From Hyphomicrobium sp. (lineage in GTDB: Bacteria; Pseudomonadota; Alphaproteobacteria; Rhizobiales; Hyphomicrobiaceae), in NCBI GenBank assembly GCA_016793445.1, contig JAEUME010000002.1:312501-376500 (forward strand): a stretch of DNA of 64,000 bases, written 5' to 3'. This document shows, in pieces, positions 1 to 9,862 of the stretch. The first letter of the stretch is position 1; the number at the start of each line of letters is the position of its first letter. Below the pieces are notes generated by a model. It made no database searches. It was not told the origin of the DNA and saw only the letters and a list, made by a program, of their open reading frames with translations. The position numbers and the translations under genes were made by a program.

Positions 1-34
1 TGGAAGCCAATGCAACCGGAGCTGTTTGAGGCCC

Positions 35-1084
35 ATGAACAAATCCATCACACGCACGGCTGTCCTCGCCGTCGCTGTTTCCTCGTTCGCCGGCGTTGCC
101 GCGGCGCGCGATCAGATCCGCATCGTCGGTTCCTCGACGGTTTATACCTTCACGACTGCGGTCGCCGAACAGTTCGGCAAGGCCAACGGCGGCAAGACGC
201 CCATCGTGGAATCCACCGGAACGGGCGGCGGTATGAAAATCTTTTGCGAAGGCGTCGGCGAGAATAAGGCCGACGCCACCAATGCTTCGCGTCGCATCAA
301 GAAGTCGGAATTCGAGATGTGCGAAAAGAATGGCGTCAAGGACATCGTTGAGATCAAGGTCGGCATCGACGGACTGACGATCGCGCAATCCAAGCAAGGC
401 TCGGCCATCAAGCTGACGCGCAAACAAGTCTTCCAGGCGCTTGCCGAGCAGGTTCCTGACAAGGACGGCAAGCTTATCGCCAATCCCAACAAGACGTGGT
501 CTGACGTTGATCCGTCGCTGCCCAACATAAAGATCGAGATACTCGGCCCCCCGCCGACCTCCGGTACTCGCGACAGCTTCCACGAGCTGTTCATGGAAAA
601 GGGCGCTGAGGAACTCGACTCGCTCAAGGCCCTCAAGAAGGATGATGCCAAGGCCTTCGAAAAGGTCTGGAAGTCGATCCGCAAGGATGGCGCCTACGTG
701 GAGGCCGGCGAGAACGACAACGTGATCGTTCAGAAGCTCGAAGCCAACAAGAATGCCCTGGGCATTTTTGGCTTTTCGTTCCTTGAAGAAAACGCGGCGA
801 AGTTGAAGGGCGCTCCGATCGAAGGTGTTGAACCGACCTATGACAACATCTCGAGCGGCAAGTACAAGGGCGCCCGCGACCTCTACATCTACATCAAGAA
901 GGCGCATATCGGCGTGATCCCTGGCCTCGACAAGTTCGTCGCCGAATATGTGTCCGATAAGGCGCTGGGCACTGACGGGTATCTCGCAGACAAAGGCCTC
1001 GTTGCCCTCCCCAAGGAGGCCTTGGACAAGGTCAAGAAGACTGCAAGCGGCATGGAGCCGCTGACGGGTGACGACCTGCACTAA
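35..1084 (+). CDS. pstS: Phosphate ABC transporter, periplasmic phosphate-binding protein
   Basis: Periplasmic phosphate-binding subunit of the Pst high-affinity importer, about 349 residues. The N-terminus is a Sec signal peptide (MNKSITRTAVLAVAV..., cleavage near AAARD), followed by the family opening IRIVGSSTVYTF and the phosphate-loop motif PTSGTRDSF. I use the ATG at 35; a TTG nine bases upstream in the same frame is possible. It is first in a run pstS-pstC-pstA-pstB-phoU-phoB on one strand, so function is secure. Any Pho box would lie upstream of the window. A stem-loop follows the stop codon, before pstC. Confidence 0.96.
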   Translation: MNKSITRTAVLAVAVSSFAGVAAARDQIRIVGSSTVYTFTTAVAEQFGKANGGKTPIVESTGTGGGMKIFCEGVGENKADATNASRRIKKSEFEMCEKNGVKDIVEIKVGIDGLTIAQSKQGSAIKLTRKQVFQALAEQVPDKDGKLIANPNKTWSDVDPSLPNIKIEILGPPPTSGTRDSFHELFMEKGAEELDSLKALKKDDAKAFEKVWKSIRKDGAYVEAGENDNVIVQKLEANKNALGIFGFSFLEENAAKLKGAPIEGVEPTYDNISSGKYKGARDLYIYIKKAHIGVIPGLDKFVAEYVSDKALGTDGYLADKGLVALPKEALDKVKKTASGMEPLTGDDLH

Positions 1085-1110
1085 GCAGGGCAGACCGAAG
1101 GAATCTATAG

Positions 1111-1134
1111 GCGGCCGGGCGACAGCCCGGCTGC
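1111..1134 (+). promoter_or_regulatory. Intercistronic stem-loop between pstS and pstC
   Basis: Two 10-base arms (GCGGCCGGGC and GCCCGGCTGC) pair with a single G-U wobble around a GACA loop. No T-run follows, so it is unlikely to be a full terminator. A hairpin just after a binding-protein gene commonly protects the upstream mRNA or attenuates readthrough, giving excess PstS over the membrane parts; that role is inferred here. Confidence 0.6.
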
Positions 1135-1200
1135 TGCTTGGTAACTTGAGAACGAGGGTGCGCAAGTGAGCGGCGGCCCTGCAAGTTGGGAAGGGTGCGG

Positions 1201-2592
1201 ATGACGGCCTATTACCTCGTGGCCATGGCTCTGCTGGTTGTTGCAGGCTTTTTCACGGCGCGTTCGCGTGCCTTCTCGATCGCTGGCGGGCACCCATCCG
1301 TTCTCCACTCACTGCCGCAATATCACGGGCTCTACACCGCCGTTCTGATCTTCGCGGGCATGCTGGCGCTGTTTGCGCTCGGCGATCCGCTCGTGAATTG
1401 GCTGGCGCGCTCGGCAGCTTTGAAGAACCTCCCGCCTGAGCTTGCGGGTGACACGCTGCGCAGCGAGGCGTTCCTGCGTGACGTGATCAACGTCTCATCG
1501 GGCAGCTTTTCCAGCACCGATAAATCTGAGCTGGCTGCTGCTGCTCAATCCTATCAGCACGTCAAGACCATCGGATCGTGGGTTTTGCTGCTCGCCGGCC
1601 TGGTGCTTGGCGGGGCCTTGCTGATGTTCGGGTCTTGGCGCGTGTCACGCCGTTTCAGAGCGCGCAACGCCTTTGAGCGCGCCGTCGAGATCGTTCTCAT
1701 GGCGTGCGCGGCCATCGCCATCCTCACCACGGTCGGCATTCTCTTCTCCCTCATCGGCGAGACCTACCGCTTCTTCTTCGATCCTGCCATCAAGGGAAAA
1801 CCGGGCGTGCTCGATTTCCTGTTGGGCACGGAATGGAATCCGCAAGCCGCCATGCGTGCCGATCAAGGCGAGATATCCACCGCCTATGGGTTCCTGCCGC
1901 TGTTGACCGGTACGTTGCTCATCACAACGATCGCGGTTCTGGTCGCCGGACCGCTCGGCCTGTTTTCGGCGATCTATCTGTCAGAGTATGCCAGTTCCAG
2001 GACGCGCGCGATCTTCAAGCCGGTGCTTGAAATCCTCGCCGGCATTCCGACCGTTGTGCTTGGCTTCTTCGCCGCGCTCACAGTTGCGCCGTACATTCGC
2101 GGGTGGGGTGAATACTTCGGCCTCGACATCGCTTCTGAAAGCGCGCTGGCCGCCGGTCTTGTCATGGGCATGATGATCATCCCGTTCATCTCCTCGCTGT
2201 CGGATGATGTGATCAATGCCGTGCCGCAGTCCTTGCGCGACGGCGCCTACGCGCTTGGCGCGACGAGGTCGGAAACGATCAAGCAGGTCGTCCTGCCGGC
2301 CGCATTGCCGGGTATTGTTGCGGCGTTCATGCTGGCCATAAGCCGCGCCATCGGCGAAACGATGATCGTCGTCATGGCGGCCGGTCTCGCCGCCAACTTG
2401 ACGTTCAATCCGCTGGATGCGGTGACGACCATCACGGTGCAGATCAAGACCATTCTCGTCGGCGACCAGGAGTTCGACAGCGCTAAGACGCTGGCGGCGT
2501 TCGCGCTGGGCTTCGTGCTGTTCTTCATCACGCTGGCCTTGAACTTCATCGCGCTGAGGGTCGTGCGGAGGTATCGCGAACAATATGAGTGA
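1201..2592 (+). CDS. pstC: Phosphate ABC transporter permease PstC
   Basis: Inner-membrane permease subunit of the Pst importer, about 463 residues, longer than the roughly 320 of E. coli PstC because of an N-terminal extension with extra membrane segments (residues ~1-150). The C-terminal two thirds carries the binding-protein-dependent permease domain, with the coupling-loop stretch LRDGAYALGATRSETIKQVVLPAALPG that docks onto PstB. I choose the ATG at 1201, preceded by GGGAAGGG; GTG 1195 and TTG 1186 are in frame. The last eight bases overlap pstA, implying translational coupling. Confidence 0.95.
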   Translation: MTAYYLVAMALLVVAGFFTARSRAFSIAGGHPSVLHSLPQYHGLYTAVLIFAGMLALFALGDPLVNWLARSAALKNLPPELAGDTLRSEAFLRDVINVSSGSFSSTDKSELAAAAQSYQHVKTIGSWVLLLAGLVLGGALLMFGSWRVSRRFRARNAFERAVEIVLMACAAIAILTTVGILFSLIGETYRFFFDPAIKGKPGVLDFLLGTEWNPQAAMRADQGEISTAYGFLPLLTGTLLITTIAVLVAGPLGLFSAIYLSEYASSRTRAIFKPVLEILAGIPTVVLGFFAALTVAPYIRGWGEYFGLDIASESALAAGLVMGMMIIPFISSLSDDVINAVPQSLRDGAYALGATRSETIKQVVLPAALPGIVAAFMLAISRAIGETMIVVMAAGLAANLTFNPLDAVTTITVQIKTILVGDQEFDSAKTLAAFALGFVLFFITLALNFIALRVVRRYREQYE

Positions 2593-4315
2593 ACGAGCTG
2601 CAACGGCAAAGGCCTTGGACGTGCCGCGCGTGAAAGACCCCAAGAAGGCGGCGTTGTTACGCGCGCGCTATCGCGCGGAAGCGCGATATCGCAGTTATGG
2701 CGTGATCTCGCTTGCGATATCGACGGCTTTTCTTATCGCCCTCATGAGCAACATCATGATGACCGCCTGGCCGGCGTTCTGGAGTCATTATCTAGTTATC
2801 GACGTTCCGTTGAAGGCGGAAAGTATTGATCCGGAGAACACGCGCACCCAAGACGTCCTGCGCAGCGCGGATTACATGGCTGTCGTCCGCACTGCGCTCG
2901 ATGAGGCCATCCCCGGTATTGAGGGGCGTGTGGCCCGCAAGCAGTTGCGCGAGGTCCTGAGCAGCGGCGCTGCGGATGACGTCCGCAGCCTCGTTCTGGC
3001 AGACCCGGGCCTCATCGGTAAGACGGTGAAACTACCGTTGCTGCTGTCGGATGATGCCGACCTGTTCATGAAGGGTGTCGGTACCCGTGTCGAGCGTACC
3101 GCAACGCGCGGTATCGCCAATCCCAGTGCAACGGCAGGTGAAGCGACGATCCTGACATCGGGTGACGACTTTGCACCGCTTCTTACGGAGATAAAGAAAA
3201 AAGCTGCTGAACGAGCGGCTGCCCTGCGCCAGCAGGCAGATCGTTTCGAAGTGCATAGCGGTCAGGGAGCCCACGATAGCGTGGCGCAGCTTCGCGCCGA
3301 AGCGGACGAACTGCAAAAGCGCTATGATTCGCCGGATTTTGAAGAAGTGCTGGACAGCAGCGTGCCGAGCGTGCTGATCGAGATCAACGATGGTCTGGTA
3401 AAGGCCGCCAGGATTACCGGAAGGGCCGTCACGGGCGACGTCCTCATTCCGCTCAAATCGACAGATCCTGCGCAGGCCGGCGCATGGCGCATCGTCACCT
3501 ACACGACGCCCGAATCGAGCCGCGCCGTGGGCGACCGCAAGGTCGCTTTCCTCGATCGCTTCGCGAATGCGGGGATGATCGAAAAAACCTTCAACTGGCG
3601 GTTCTTCTCCTCCGGCGACAGCCGGGAGCCTGAACTTGCCGGAATCCGCGGCGCGATCGTCGGCTCCGTGCTGACGCTCTTCGTCACGTTGGGCTTGTGC
3701 TTGCCGATCGGCGTTATGGCTGCGATCTACCTGGAAGAGTTCGCGCCGAAGAATAGGTTCACGGATTTCATCGAGATCAATATCAACAATCTGGCTGCTG
3801 TGCCGTCCATCGTGTTCGGCTTGCTGGGGCTTGCGGTATTTCTCAATTTCTTCGGCCTGCCGCGGTCCGCGCCATTGGTTGGCGGGTTGGTGCTGGCGCT
3901 TCTGGTGCTGCCGACGATCATCATCTCCGCGCGCGCCGCCCTGCGCGCGGTTCCGCCTTCCATTCGCGAAGGCGCGCTCGGCATCGGAGCCTCCAAGCAG
4001 CAGGCGATCTTTCATCACGTTTTACCGCTGGCGACGCCGGGCATCATGACCGGCAGCATCATCGGCATGGCGCACGCGCTCGGCGAAACCGCTCCTTTGT
4101 TGATGATCGGCATGGTCGCTTTCATCGTCGACGTGCCCAAGAGCCTAACCGAGGCCGCGACCGTGCTTCCCGTGCAGATCTATCTGTGGTCGGATTTGCC
4201 GGAGGTGGCCTTCAAGTACAAGACGGCAGCCGCAATCGTCGTGCTGCTTGTGCTACTCTTTCTCATGAATGGCGCGGCCATCTGGTTGCGCCGCCGATTT
4301 GAACGACGCTGGTAA
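2585..4315 (+). CDS. pstA: Phosphate ABC transporter permease PstA (long form with DUF3333-type N-terminus)
   Basis: Second Pst permease subunit, 576 residues, about twice the E. coli length. The N-terminal ~340 residues hold one membrane segment (about 38-60) and a long hydrophilic, partly helical periplasmic region of the DUF3333 type found on alphaproteobacterial PstA. The remainder is the permease domain with coupling loop [20 protein letters not shown]. The ATG lies inside the end of pstC (4-base offset overlap), so the two are likely coupled. The function of the extra periplasmic domain is unknown. Confidence 0.95.
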   Translation: MSERAATAKALDVPRVKDPKKAALLRARYRAEARYRSYGVISLAISTAFLIALMSNIMMTAWPAFWSHYLVIDVPLKAESIDPENTRTQDVLRSADYMAVVRTALDEAIPGIEGRVARKQLREVLSSGAADDVRSLVLADPGLIGKTVKLPLLLSDDADLFMKGVGTRVERTATRGIANPSATAGEATILTSGDDFAPLLTEIKKKAAERAAALRQQADRFEVHSGQGAHDSVAQLRAEADELQKRYDSPDFEEVLDSSVPSVLIEINDGLVKAARITGRAVTGDVLIPLKSTDPAQAGAWRIVTYTTPESSRAVGDRKVAFLDRFANAGMIEKTFNWRFFSSGDSREPELAGIRGAIVGSVLTLFVTLGLCLPIGVMAAIYLEEFAPKNRFTDFIEININNLAAVPSIVFGLLGLAVFLNFFGLPRSAPLVGGLVLALLVLPTIIISARAALRAVPPSIREGALGIGASKQQAIFHHVLPLATPGIMTGSIIGMAHALGETAPLLMIGMVAFIVDVPKSLTEAATVLPVQIYLWSDLPEVAFKYKTAAAIVVLLVLLFLMNGAAIWLRRRFERRW

Positions 4316-4338
4316 AACGAATGAAACAGGGTCTTGCC

Positions 4339-5151
4339 ATGGATATGTCAGTTGCAGTTGATCTGCAAAACGAAACCAGACCAATGGGTCATCGTGCTCC
4401 CAAGGTCGTCGCGAGCGGCGTCAATGTCTGGTACGGCGAGAAGCACGCACTAAAAGATGTCTCGATCGCTATTCCGGAACGCTCGGTCATGGCGTTCATT
4501 GGGCCATCGGGTTGCGGCAAGTCCACGTTCTTGCGCTGCATAAACCGCATGAACGACACCGTCGCCTCGGCCCGGGTATCAGGCAAGATCCTGATTGACG
4601 GTGAAGACATCTATGATCCTTCGGTCGATCCGGTCGAGCTGCGTTCGCGCGTCGGCATGGTGTTTCAGAAGCCGAATCCCTTTCCCAAGTCGATTTACGA
4701 GAACGTCGCTTACGGGCCGCGCATTCACGCGCTTGCTTCGAGCAAGGCGGAACTCGACCACATCGTCGAGCAAAGCCTGCGCAAGGCAAGCCTGTGGGGC
4801 GAAGTCAAGGACCGGCTGTACGATTCCGGCACCGGGCTGTCGGGTGGCCAGCAGCAGCGCTTGTGCATCGCCCGCACGATCGCCATCGATCCAGAGATCA
4901 TCCTCATGGATGAGCCCTGCTCTGCGCTCGATCCGATTGCGACCGCGCGGATCGAGGAATTGATGGAAGAGTTGCGCCAGAAGTTCACGATCATCATCGT
5001 GACGCACTCCATGCAGCAGGCGGCACGCGTTTCACAGCGCACGGCGTTCTTTCATCTTGGCACCTTGGTGGAGGAAGGCGACACGACCGCGATCTTCACC
5101 AACCCGAAAGATCAGCGCACACAGGACTATATCACGGGCCGTTTCGGTTGA
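4339..5151 (+). CDS. pstB: Phosphate ABC transporter ATP-binding protein PstB
   Basis: Cytoplasmic ATPase that powers the Pst importer, about 270 residues. It shows Walker [10 protein letters not shown] (about residue 55), Q-loop [11 protein letters not shown] typical of PstB, signature [14 protein letters not shown] (about 167), Walker [14 protein letters not shown] and the switch histidine in VTHSMQQA. I use the ATG at 4339 because CAGGGT lies seven bases before it; an ATG at 4321 is in frame and would start five bases after pstA. phoU follows after a small hairpin. Confidence 0.96.
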   Translation: MDMSVAVDLQNETRPMGHRAPKVVASGVNVWYGEKHALKDVSIAIPERSVMAFIGPSGCGKSTFLRCINRMNDTVASARVSGKILIDGEDIYDPSVDPVELRSRVGMVFQKPNPFPKSIYENVAYGPRIHALASSKAELDHIVEQSLRKASLWGEVKDRLYDSGTGLSGGQQQRLCIARTIAIDPEIILMDEPCSALDPIATARIEELMEELRQKFTIIIVTHSMQQAARVSQRTAFFHLGTLVEEGDTTAIFTNPKDQRTQDYITGRFG

Positions 5152-5160
5152 TTTGCGAAG

Positions 5161-5180
5161 GGGCGGGCCAAGGCTCGCCC
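5161..5180 (+). promoter_or_regulatory. Intercistronic hairpin between pstB and phoU
   Basis: GGGCGGG and CTCGCCC can pair (one G-U) around CCAAGG, nine bases after the pstB stop. No T-run follows. It is probably an mRNA processing or attenuation element; this is inference from position only. Confidence 0.4.
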
Positions 5181-5210
5181 ATGAGGCGCCGGTAAAGAGG
5201 CAGGAAATTC

Positions 5211-5924
5211 ATGTCTGAACATATCGTCAAGTCCTACGAGAATGAACTTGCCGCTCTCGATCGCAGCATCGGGCAGATGGGTGGTCTGGCCGAACAACTC
5301 CTCGGCCAGGCGTTTGAAGCGCTGGAACAGCGCAATCCCGAGCTTGCCGATCAGGCGTTTGCCAGCGATCACCTCATTGACGAGCTTCAATCCCAGCTTG
5401 AAGAGCAGGTGGTCGTGATGATCGCGCGCCGCCAGCCCATGGCGAACGATCTGCGCCAGATCCTTGCCGTGCTCAAGGTTGCCGGCGATCTGGAGCGCAT
5501 CGGCGATCTGGCCAAGAACATCGCCAAACGCGCCGGGACCATTGCCAGCGTCACCCATCCCAAGCCCCTCATCTTGGGGCTGCGGCACATGTACGAGATG
5601 GCGGCTCATAGCCTGAAGGGCGCCTTGGACGCCTATGCCGCGCGCGACGATCGCAGGGCGGTCGAGATCTGGCACGACGATCAGCGCATCGACGCGCTCT
5701 ATAATTCGCTGTTCCGCGAACTGCTGACCTACATGATGGAAGATCCCCGCAATATCGGCATTTGTACCCATCTGCTGTTCGCGGCCAAGAATATCGAGCG
5801 GATTGGCGATCACACGACGAACATCGCAGAGACCGTTCACTTCCTGGCGCGGGGTGTCCACTTGTCGGAGGAGCGGCCCAAGCACGATCAGACGAGTTCG
5901 ACCCTCATTCAGAAGACGGGTTGA
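5211..5924 (+). CDS. phoU: Phosphate signalling protein PhoU
   Basis: PhoU links Pst transporter status to the PhoR/PhoB two-component system and holds the Pho regulon off when phosphate is plentiful. The 237-residue protein is all-helical with the two PhoU metal-binding repeats, visible as related halves ANDLRQILAVLKVAGDLERIGD and ...AAKNIERIGDHTTNIAE. An AGGAAATTC ribosome site precedes the ATG. It sits between pstB and phoB on the same strand, the usual Pho-operon order in this order of bacteria. Confidence 0.96.
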   Translation: MSEHIVKSYENELAALDRSIGQMGGLAEQLLGQAFEALEQRNPELADQAFASDHLIDELQSQLEEQVVVMIARRQPMANDLRQILAVLKVAGDLERIGDLAKNIAKRAGTIASVTHPKPLILGLRHMYEMAAHSLKGALDAYAARDDRRAVEIWHDDQRIDALYNSLFRELLTYMMEDPRNIGICTHLLFAAKNIERIGDHTTNIAETVHFLARGVHLSEERPKHDQTSSTLIQKTG

Positions 5925-5953
5925 GACAGAAGAGAGACACGGATCTGTTACGC

Positions 5954-6652
5954 ATGGCGGCAAAGATACTGATCGTCGAGGATGAGGAGGCGCTGGTCAC
6001 TCTCATCAGCTATAATTTGGAAGCGGCCGGATATCAGGTCGTCAGCACGGGGACGAGTGACGATGCAATGTTCCTGCTCAAGGAAAGCCCGCCGGATCTC
6101 GTCATTCTCGATTGGATGCTGCCAGGAGCGTCGGGAATAGAAATCTGCCGCCAGATCCGGGCCGGCGCTGCCACGCGCAATCTTCCCGTCATCATGCTCA
6201 CAGCGCGCGGCGAGGAGGCTGACAAGCTCCGCGGTCTAGCAACAGGTGCTGATGACTACATGGTCAAACCCTTTTCGGTCGCCGAGCTGCTGGCACGCAT
6301 CAAAGGACTGTTGCGCAGGGCGGCGCCTGAGAAGACGGCCGAACTTCTTCAGAAGGGCGGCATCTCCATCGATCGTCAGGCACATCGTGTGACGCGCGGA
6401 TCGCGTGAGATCATGCTCGGCCCGACGGAGTACCGTCTGCTGGAGTTTTTCATGCAGAGCGCCGGGCGCGTCCTGTCGCGCGCTCAGCTTCTCGACAACG
6501 TATGGGGCCATACGGCGGAGGTCGACGAGCGCACCGTCGATGTGCATGTCGGCCGGTTGCGCAAGTCCATCGTGCGCGGCGCCGAGGTCGATCCCATTCG
6601 CACCGTGCGCGGCGCCGGTTACGTGTTCGACGACAAGCCCTCAAGCGCCTGA
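5954..6652 (+). CDS. phoB: Phosphate regulon response regulator PhoB
   Basis: OmpR-family response regulator, 232 residues, with an N-terminal receiver (acidic pair EDEE at 9-12, phosphoacceptor D53 in VILDWMLPG, conserved KPF) and a C-terminal winged helix (RVLSRAQLLDNVWG, then ERTVDVHVGRLRKSI). When phosphorylated by PhoR it would activate Pho-box promoters, including pst. No phoR is in the window; it is presumably upstream of pstS. Its last 12 bases overlap the end of the convergent RND gene. Confidence 0.95.
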   Translation: MAAKILIVEDEEALVTLISYNLEAAGYQVVSTGTSDDAMFLLKESPPDLVILDWMLPGASGIEICRQIRAGAATRNLPVIMLTARGEEADKLRGLATGADDYMVKPFSVAELLARIKGLLRRAAPEKTAELLQKGGISIDRQAHRVTRGSREIMLGPTEYRLLEFFMQSAGRVLSRAQLLDNVWGHTAEVDERTVDVHVGRLRKSIVRGAEVDPIRTVRGAGYVFDDKPSSA

Positions 6653-9600
6653 AGGCGCCGTCCTGCCATCGTCGCGCGCCACCACATAGATTGCCGGGAT
6701 GACGAGCACCGTCAGCAGCGTCGACGAGGCGAGCCCGAACAAGAGGGAGATGGCCAGTCCCTGAAAGATCGGATCCGTCAGGATAACAGCGGCGCCGATC
6801 ATCGCCGCGAGCGCTGTCAGCAGGATCGGCTTGAAGCGGATCGCACCCGATTCCAGCAGCACTTGGCGCAAGGGTGCGCCATCCTTGCGCCGCTCGCGGA
6901 TAAAGTCCACCAGCAGGATTGAGTTGCGCACGATGATGCCCGCGAGCGCGATGAAGCCGATCATCGAGGTCGCGGTGAACGGCGCTGCAAACAGCCAGTG
7001 GCCCAGCATGATGCCGATCAGCGTGAGCGGGACCGGCGTCAGGATGACCAGCGGCAGCTTGAATGATCCAAATTGCGCTACGACGAGAACGAAGATACCG
7101 AGCAGAGCCACCGCGAACGCTGCTCCCATGTCGCGGAAGGTCACGTACGTCACCTCCCACTCGCCATCCCACAGGAGAACAGGCGTCTTGGTGCTCTCGG
7201 GCTGGCCGTGGAACGCGATCGTCGGTTTGGGAGTTGCGCCCCAGTCCATCTTGGCGATCGTGTCGGCGACAGCCAACATCCCGTAAACGGGTGCCTCGAA
7301 GGCGCCTGCCAGTTCCGCCATCACCATCTCGGCCGGACGTCCGTTGTGACGGAAGATGGGGAAGGATGCCGTCTCGTTGCTCGTGCGCACCACCTCGCCA
7401 AGCTCGACGATGTCGCGCTCGCCGGGCAAGGCATTGGCCGGGACCGGTGTCGTGAGCACGGGTTGGCCGATGGTGAGATCGCTTTTAGGCATCTGCACGG
7501 CAATTTCCACCGGATGGCGGCCGTCGCCCTTGTGCGAATAGCCGACAGGCACGCCGCCGAAGACAGCTTGAATCGTGTCGTAGACATCGCGCTCTTCGAC
7601 TTTGTGAAATTCGAGCTTGTCGTGATCGATGGAAAGCCGGACGCGCGGCGCCTGGGTGCCGTGGCTCACGTCGTCATCCACGATGAACGGTACGTTGCGG
7701 AATGCCTCGCGCACCTTGTCGGCCACAGCGCGGCGCTCTTCGGGCGTATCGGCATAGATCTCGGCAAGCAGCGTCGCGATGACAGGCGGACCCGGCGGAA
7801 CCTCGACGACCTTCACAACCGTGCCATCCGGCATCGGCAAGCCATGCAGCATCTTGCGCACGTCGAGCGCTATGGCGTGGCTTGTACGCTCCCGCTCGCT
7901 CTTGGGCGACAAGTTGATCTGCAGATCGCCCTGTTGCGGTTCGTTACGCAGATAGGAATGGCGCACGAGGCCGTTGAAGTTGAACGGCGCGGCCGTGCCT
8001 GCGTAGGCTTGGATCGAGGTCATCTCGGGAAGCCCGGCGAGTTTTTCCGCCGCGGCCTGCAACACGCGATCGGTTTCTTCCAGCGAGGCACCGCGCGGCA
8101 AATCGATCACGACCTGAAGCTCCGGCTTGTTGTCGAAGGGAAGCAGCTTGACCGTCACGGATTTGGTGTAGAGCAGCACGAGCGAGGCGAGCGTGGCCAC
8201 GCCGACAGCGAGCAGGAACGCCCATGCCCGGGCCTTGGTTGCCAGAATTGGGCGCGCGACGGCGGTATAAATCCGCCCCAGCGTTCCACCTGAGCTGTCG
8301 CCTTCGGCATGATGGGCAGGCGCATCGCCGCCAAAGCGAGCCATGAGCCATGGCGTTACGGTCACGGCGACGAAGAACGAGATCACCATCGCAGCCGATG
8401 CGTTGGCCGGGATGGGGCTCATATAGGGCCCCATGAGTCCCGATACGAACAGCATGGGCAGCAGGGCGGCAACCACGGTCAGCGTGGCGACGATCGTGGG
8501 ATTGCCGACTTCCGCGACGGCATCGACCGCCGCATCGACGCGGGTGCGCCCGTCCCGCATGGCCCAATGACGCGCTATGTTCTCGATGACGACGATGGCG
8601 TCATCGACGAGGATGCCGATGGAGAAGATCAGCGCAAAAAGACTGACGCGGTTTATCGTGTAGCCGAGCAGCCAGGACGCAAACATCGTCAGAAGGATCG
8701 TCGCCGGAATGACGACGAGCACGACAATGCCTTCCCGCCAGCCGATGGCGACTGCCACGAGCAGCACGATCGAGAGCGTGGCGAGCCCAAGGTGGAACAG
8801 AAGTTCGTTCGCCTTTTCGTTGGCGGTCTCGCCGTAGTTGCGGGTGACCGTGACCATCACGTCATCAGGAATGAGGTCGCCCTTGAGTTCTCCGGTGCGA
8901 TGCAGGATCTGTTCGGCAATGACAACCGCGTTCGCGCCAGCGCGCTTGGCAAGCGCCAGTGTAACGGCGGGTGTCCGTTCAATCTTGCCGCCGGCGGTCT
9001 TGGTGAAGTGCCAGGCCTGGCGCTCGAGCGGTTTTGCGCCGACGACGATGTTCGCCACATCGCGGACATAGACCGGGCGGCCATCCCGCGCGCCGATCAG
9101 CAGTTGACCAATGTCGGGGATGCCTTGCAACGTCTGGCCTGCCGCGACCTCAACGCTGCTATTGGCTTGGCGTACGCGTCCTGCAAGGAACGAGCGGTTT
9201 GCCTCGCGGGCCTTGCCCACGAGCTGAGCCAACGTGATGCCGTAGAGCGACAGCCGCTCCGGATCGGGTTCAACGCGGATCTGATCCGGGCGGCCACCCG
9301 CAATGAACGACAGGCCGACGTTATCGAGCTTCGCCAGTTCGACCTGAAGGTCCTCGGCCATGTGGTAGAGCGCATTGTCCGAGAAGCGCGTAACACCGGG
9401 CTTGGGGGACAATGTAAGTGTTAGAATCGCCACATCGTCGATGCCGCGTCCCACGATCAACGGCTCAGGAATGCCGGTTGGAATGCGGTCGTAGTTTGCG
9501 CGAATCTTCTCGTGCACGCGCAAAATGGCTTCATCGGCCGTCGTGCCGACATAGAAGCGCGCCGTTACGACCACACGGTCATCTGTGGTGCTGGAATAGA

Positions 9601-9862
9601 CGTGCTCCACGCCGTTGATGGCTTTGACAATCGTCTCCAGAGGCTCGGTGACAAGCTTCACCGCGTCCGGCGCCTTGAGGCCGTCGGCGGTGACAAAAAT
9701 GTCGACCATCGGCACGGAAATCTGCGGTTCCTCCTCGCGCGGCAGCATGATGAGTGCGATGAGGCCGAGCGCAATGCCGGTCAGCAGGAAGAGCGGCGTC
9801 AGCGGCGAGCGGATGAAGGCGCGCGTGAGGCTGCCCGAGATCCCCAGGTGCCGTGCGCTCAT
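6641..9862 (-). CDS. RND-family efflux transporter permease (AcrB/MexB-like)
   Basis: Proton-driven inner-membrane pump, 1073 residues, a full-length RND permease. After the first membrane helix (about 20-40) come a pore/docking domain, a membrane block with LFALIFSIGILVDDAIVVIENI (the RND motif with the paired aspartates of the proton relay), a second periplasmic domain, and a C-terminal membrane block with IVRNSILLVDFIRE. The start ATG overlaps the stop of the adaptor gene in an ATGA, so the two are coupled. No outer-membrane TolC-type gene is adjacent. Substrate cannot be told from sequence. Confidence 0.93.
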   Translation of the reverse strand: MSARHLGISGSLTRAFIRSPLTPLFLLTGIALGLIALIMLPREEEPQISVPMVDIFVTADGLKAPDAVKLVTEPLETIVKAINGVEHVYSSTTDDRVVVTARFYVGTTADEAILRVHEKIRANYDRIPTGIPEPLIVGRGIDDVAILTLTLSPKPGVTRFSDNALYHMAEDLQVELAKLDNVGLSFIAGGRPDQIRVEPDPERLSLYGITLAQLVGKAREANRSFLAGRVRQANSSVEVAAGQTLQGIPDIGQLLIGARDGRPVYVRDVANIVVGAKPLERQAWHFTKTAGGKIERTPAVTLALAKRAGANAVVIAEQILHRTGELKGDLIPDDVMVTVTRNYGETANEKANELLFHLGLATLSIVLLVAVAIGWREGIVVLVVIPATILLTMFASWLLGYTINRVSLFALIFSIGILVDDAIVVIENIARHWAMRDGRTRVDAAVDAVAEVGNPTIVATLTVVAALLPMLFVSGLMGPYMSPIPANASAAMVISFFVAVTVTPWLMARFGGDAPAHHAEGDSSGGTLGRIYTAVARPILATKARAWAFLLAVGVATLASLVLLYTKSVTVKLLPFDNKPELQVVIDLPRGASLEETDRVLQAAAEKLAGLPEMTSIQAYAGTAAPFNFNGLVRHSYLRNEPQQGDLQINLSPKSERERTSHAIALDVRKMLHGLPMPDGTVVKVVEVPPGPPVIATLLAEIYADTPEERRAVADKVREAFRNVPFIVDDDVSHGTQAPRVRLSIDHDKLEFHKVEERDVYDTIQAVFGGVPVGYSHKGDGRHPVEIAVQMPKSDLTIGQPVLTTPVPANALPGERDIVELGEVVRTSNETASFPIFRHNGRPAEMVMAELAGAFEAPVYGMLAVADTIAKMDWGATPKPTIAFHGQPESTKTPVLLWDGEWEVTYVTFRDMGAAFAVALLGIFVLVVAQFGSFKLPLVILTPVPLTLIGIMLGHWLFAAPFTATSMIGFIALAGIIVRNSILLVDFIRERRKDGAPLRQVLLESGAIRFKPILLTALAAMIGAAVILTDPIFQGLAISLLFGLASSTLLTVLVIPAIYVVARDDGRTAPSGA

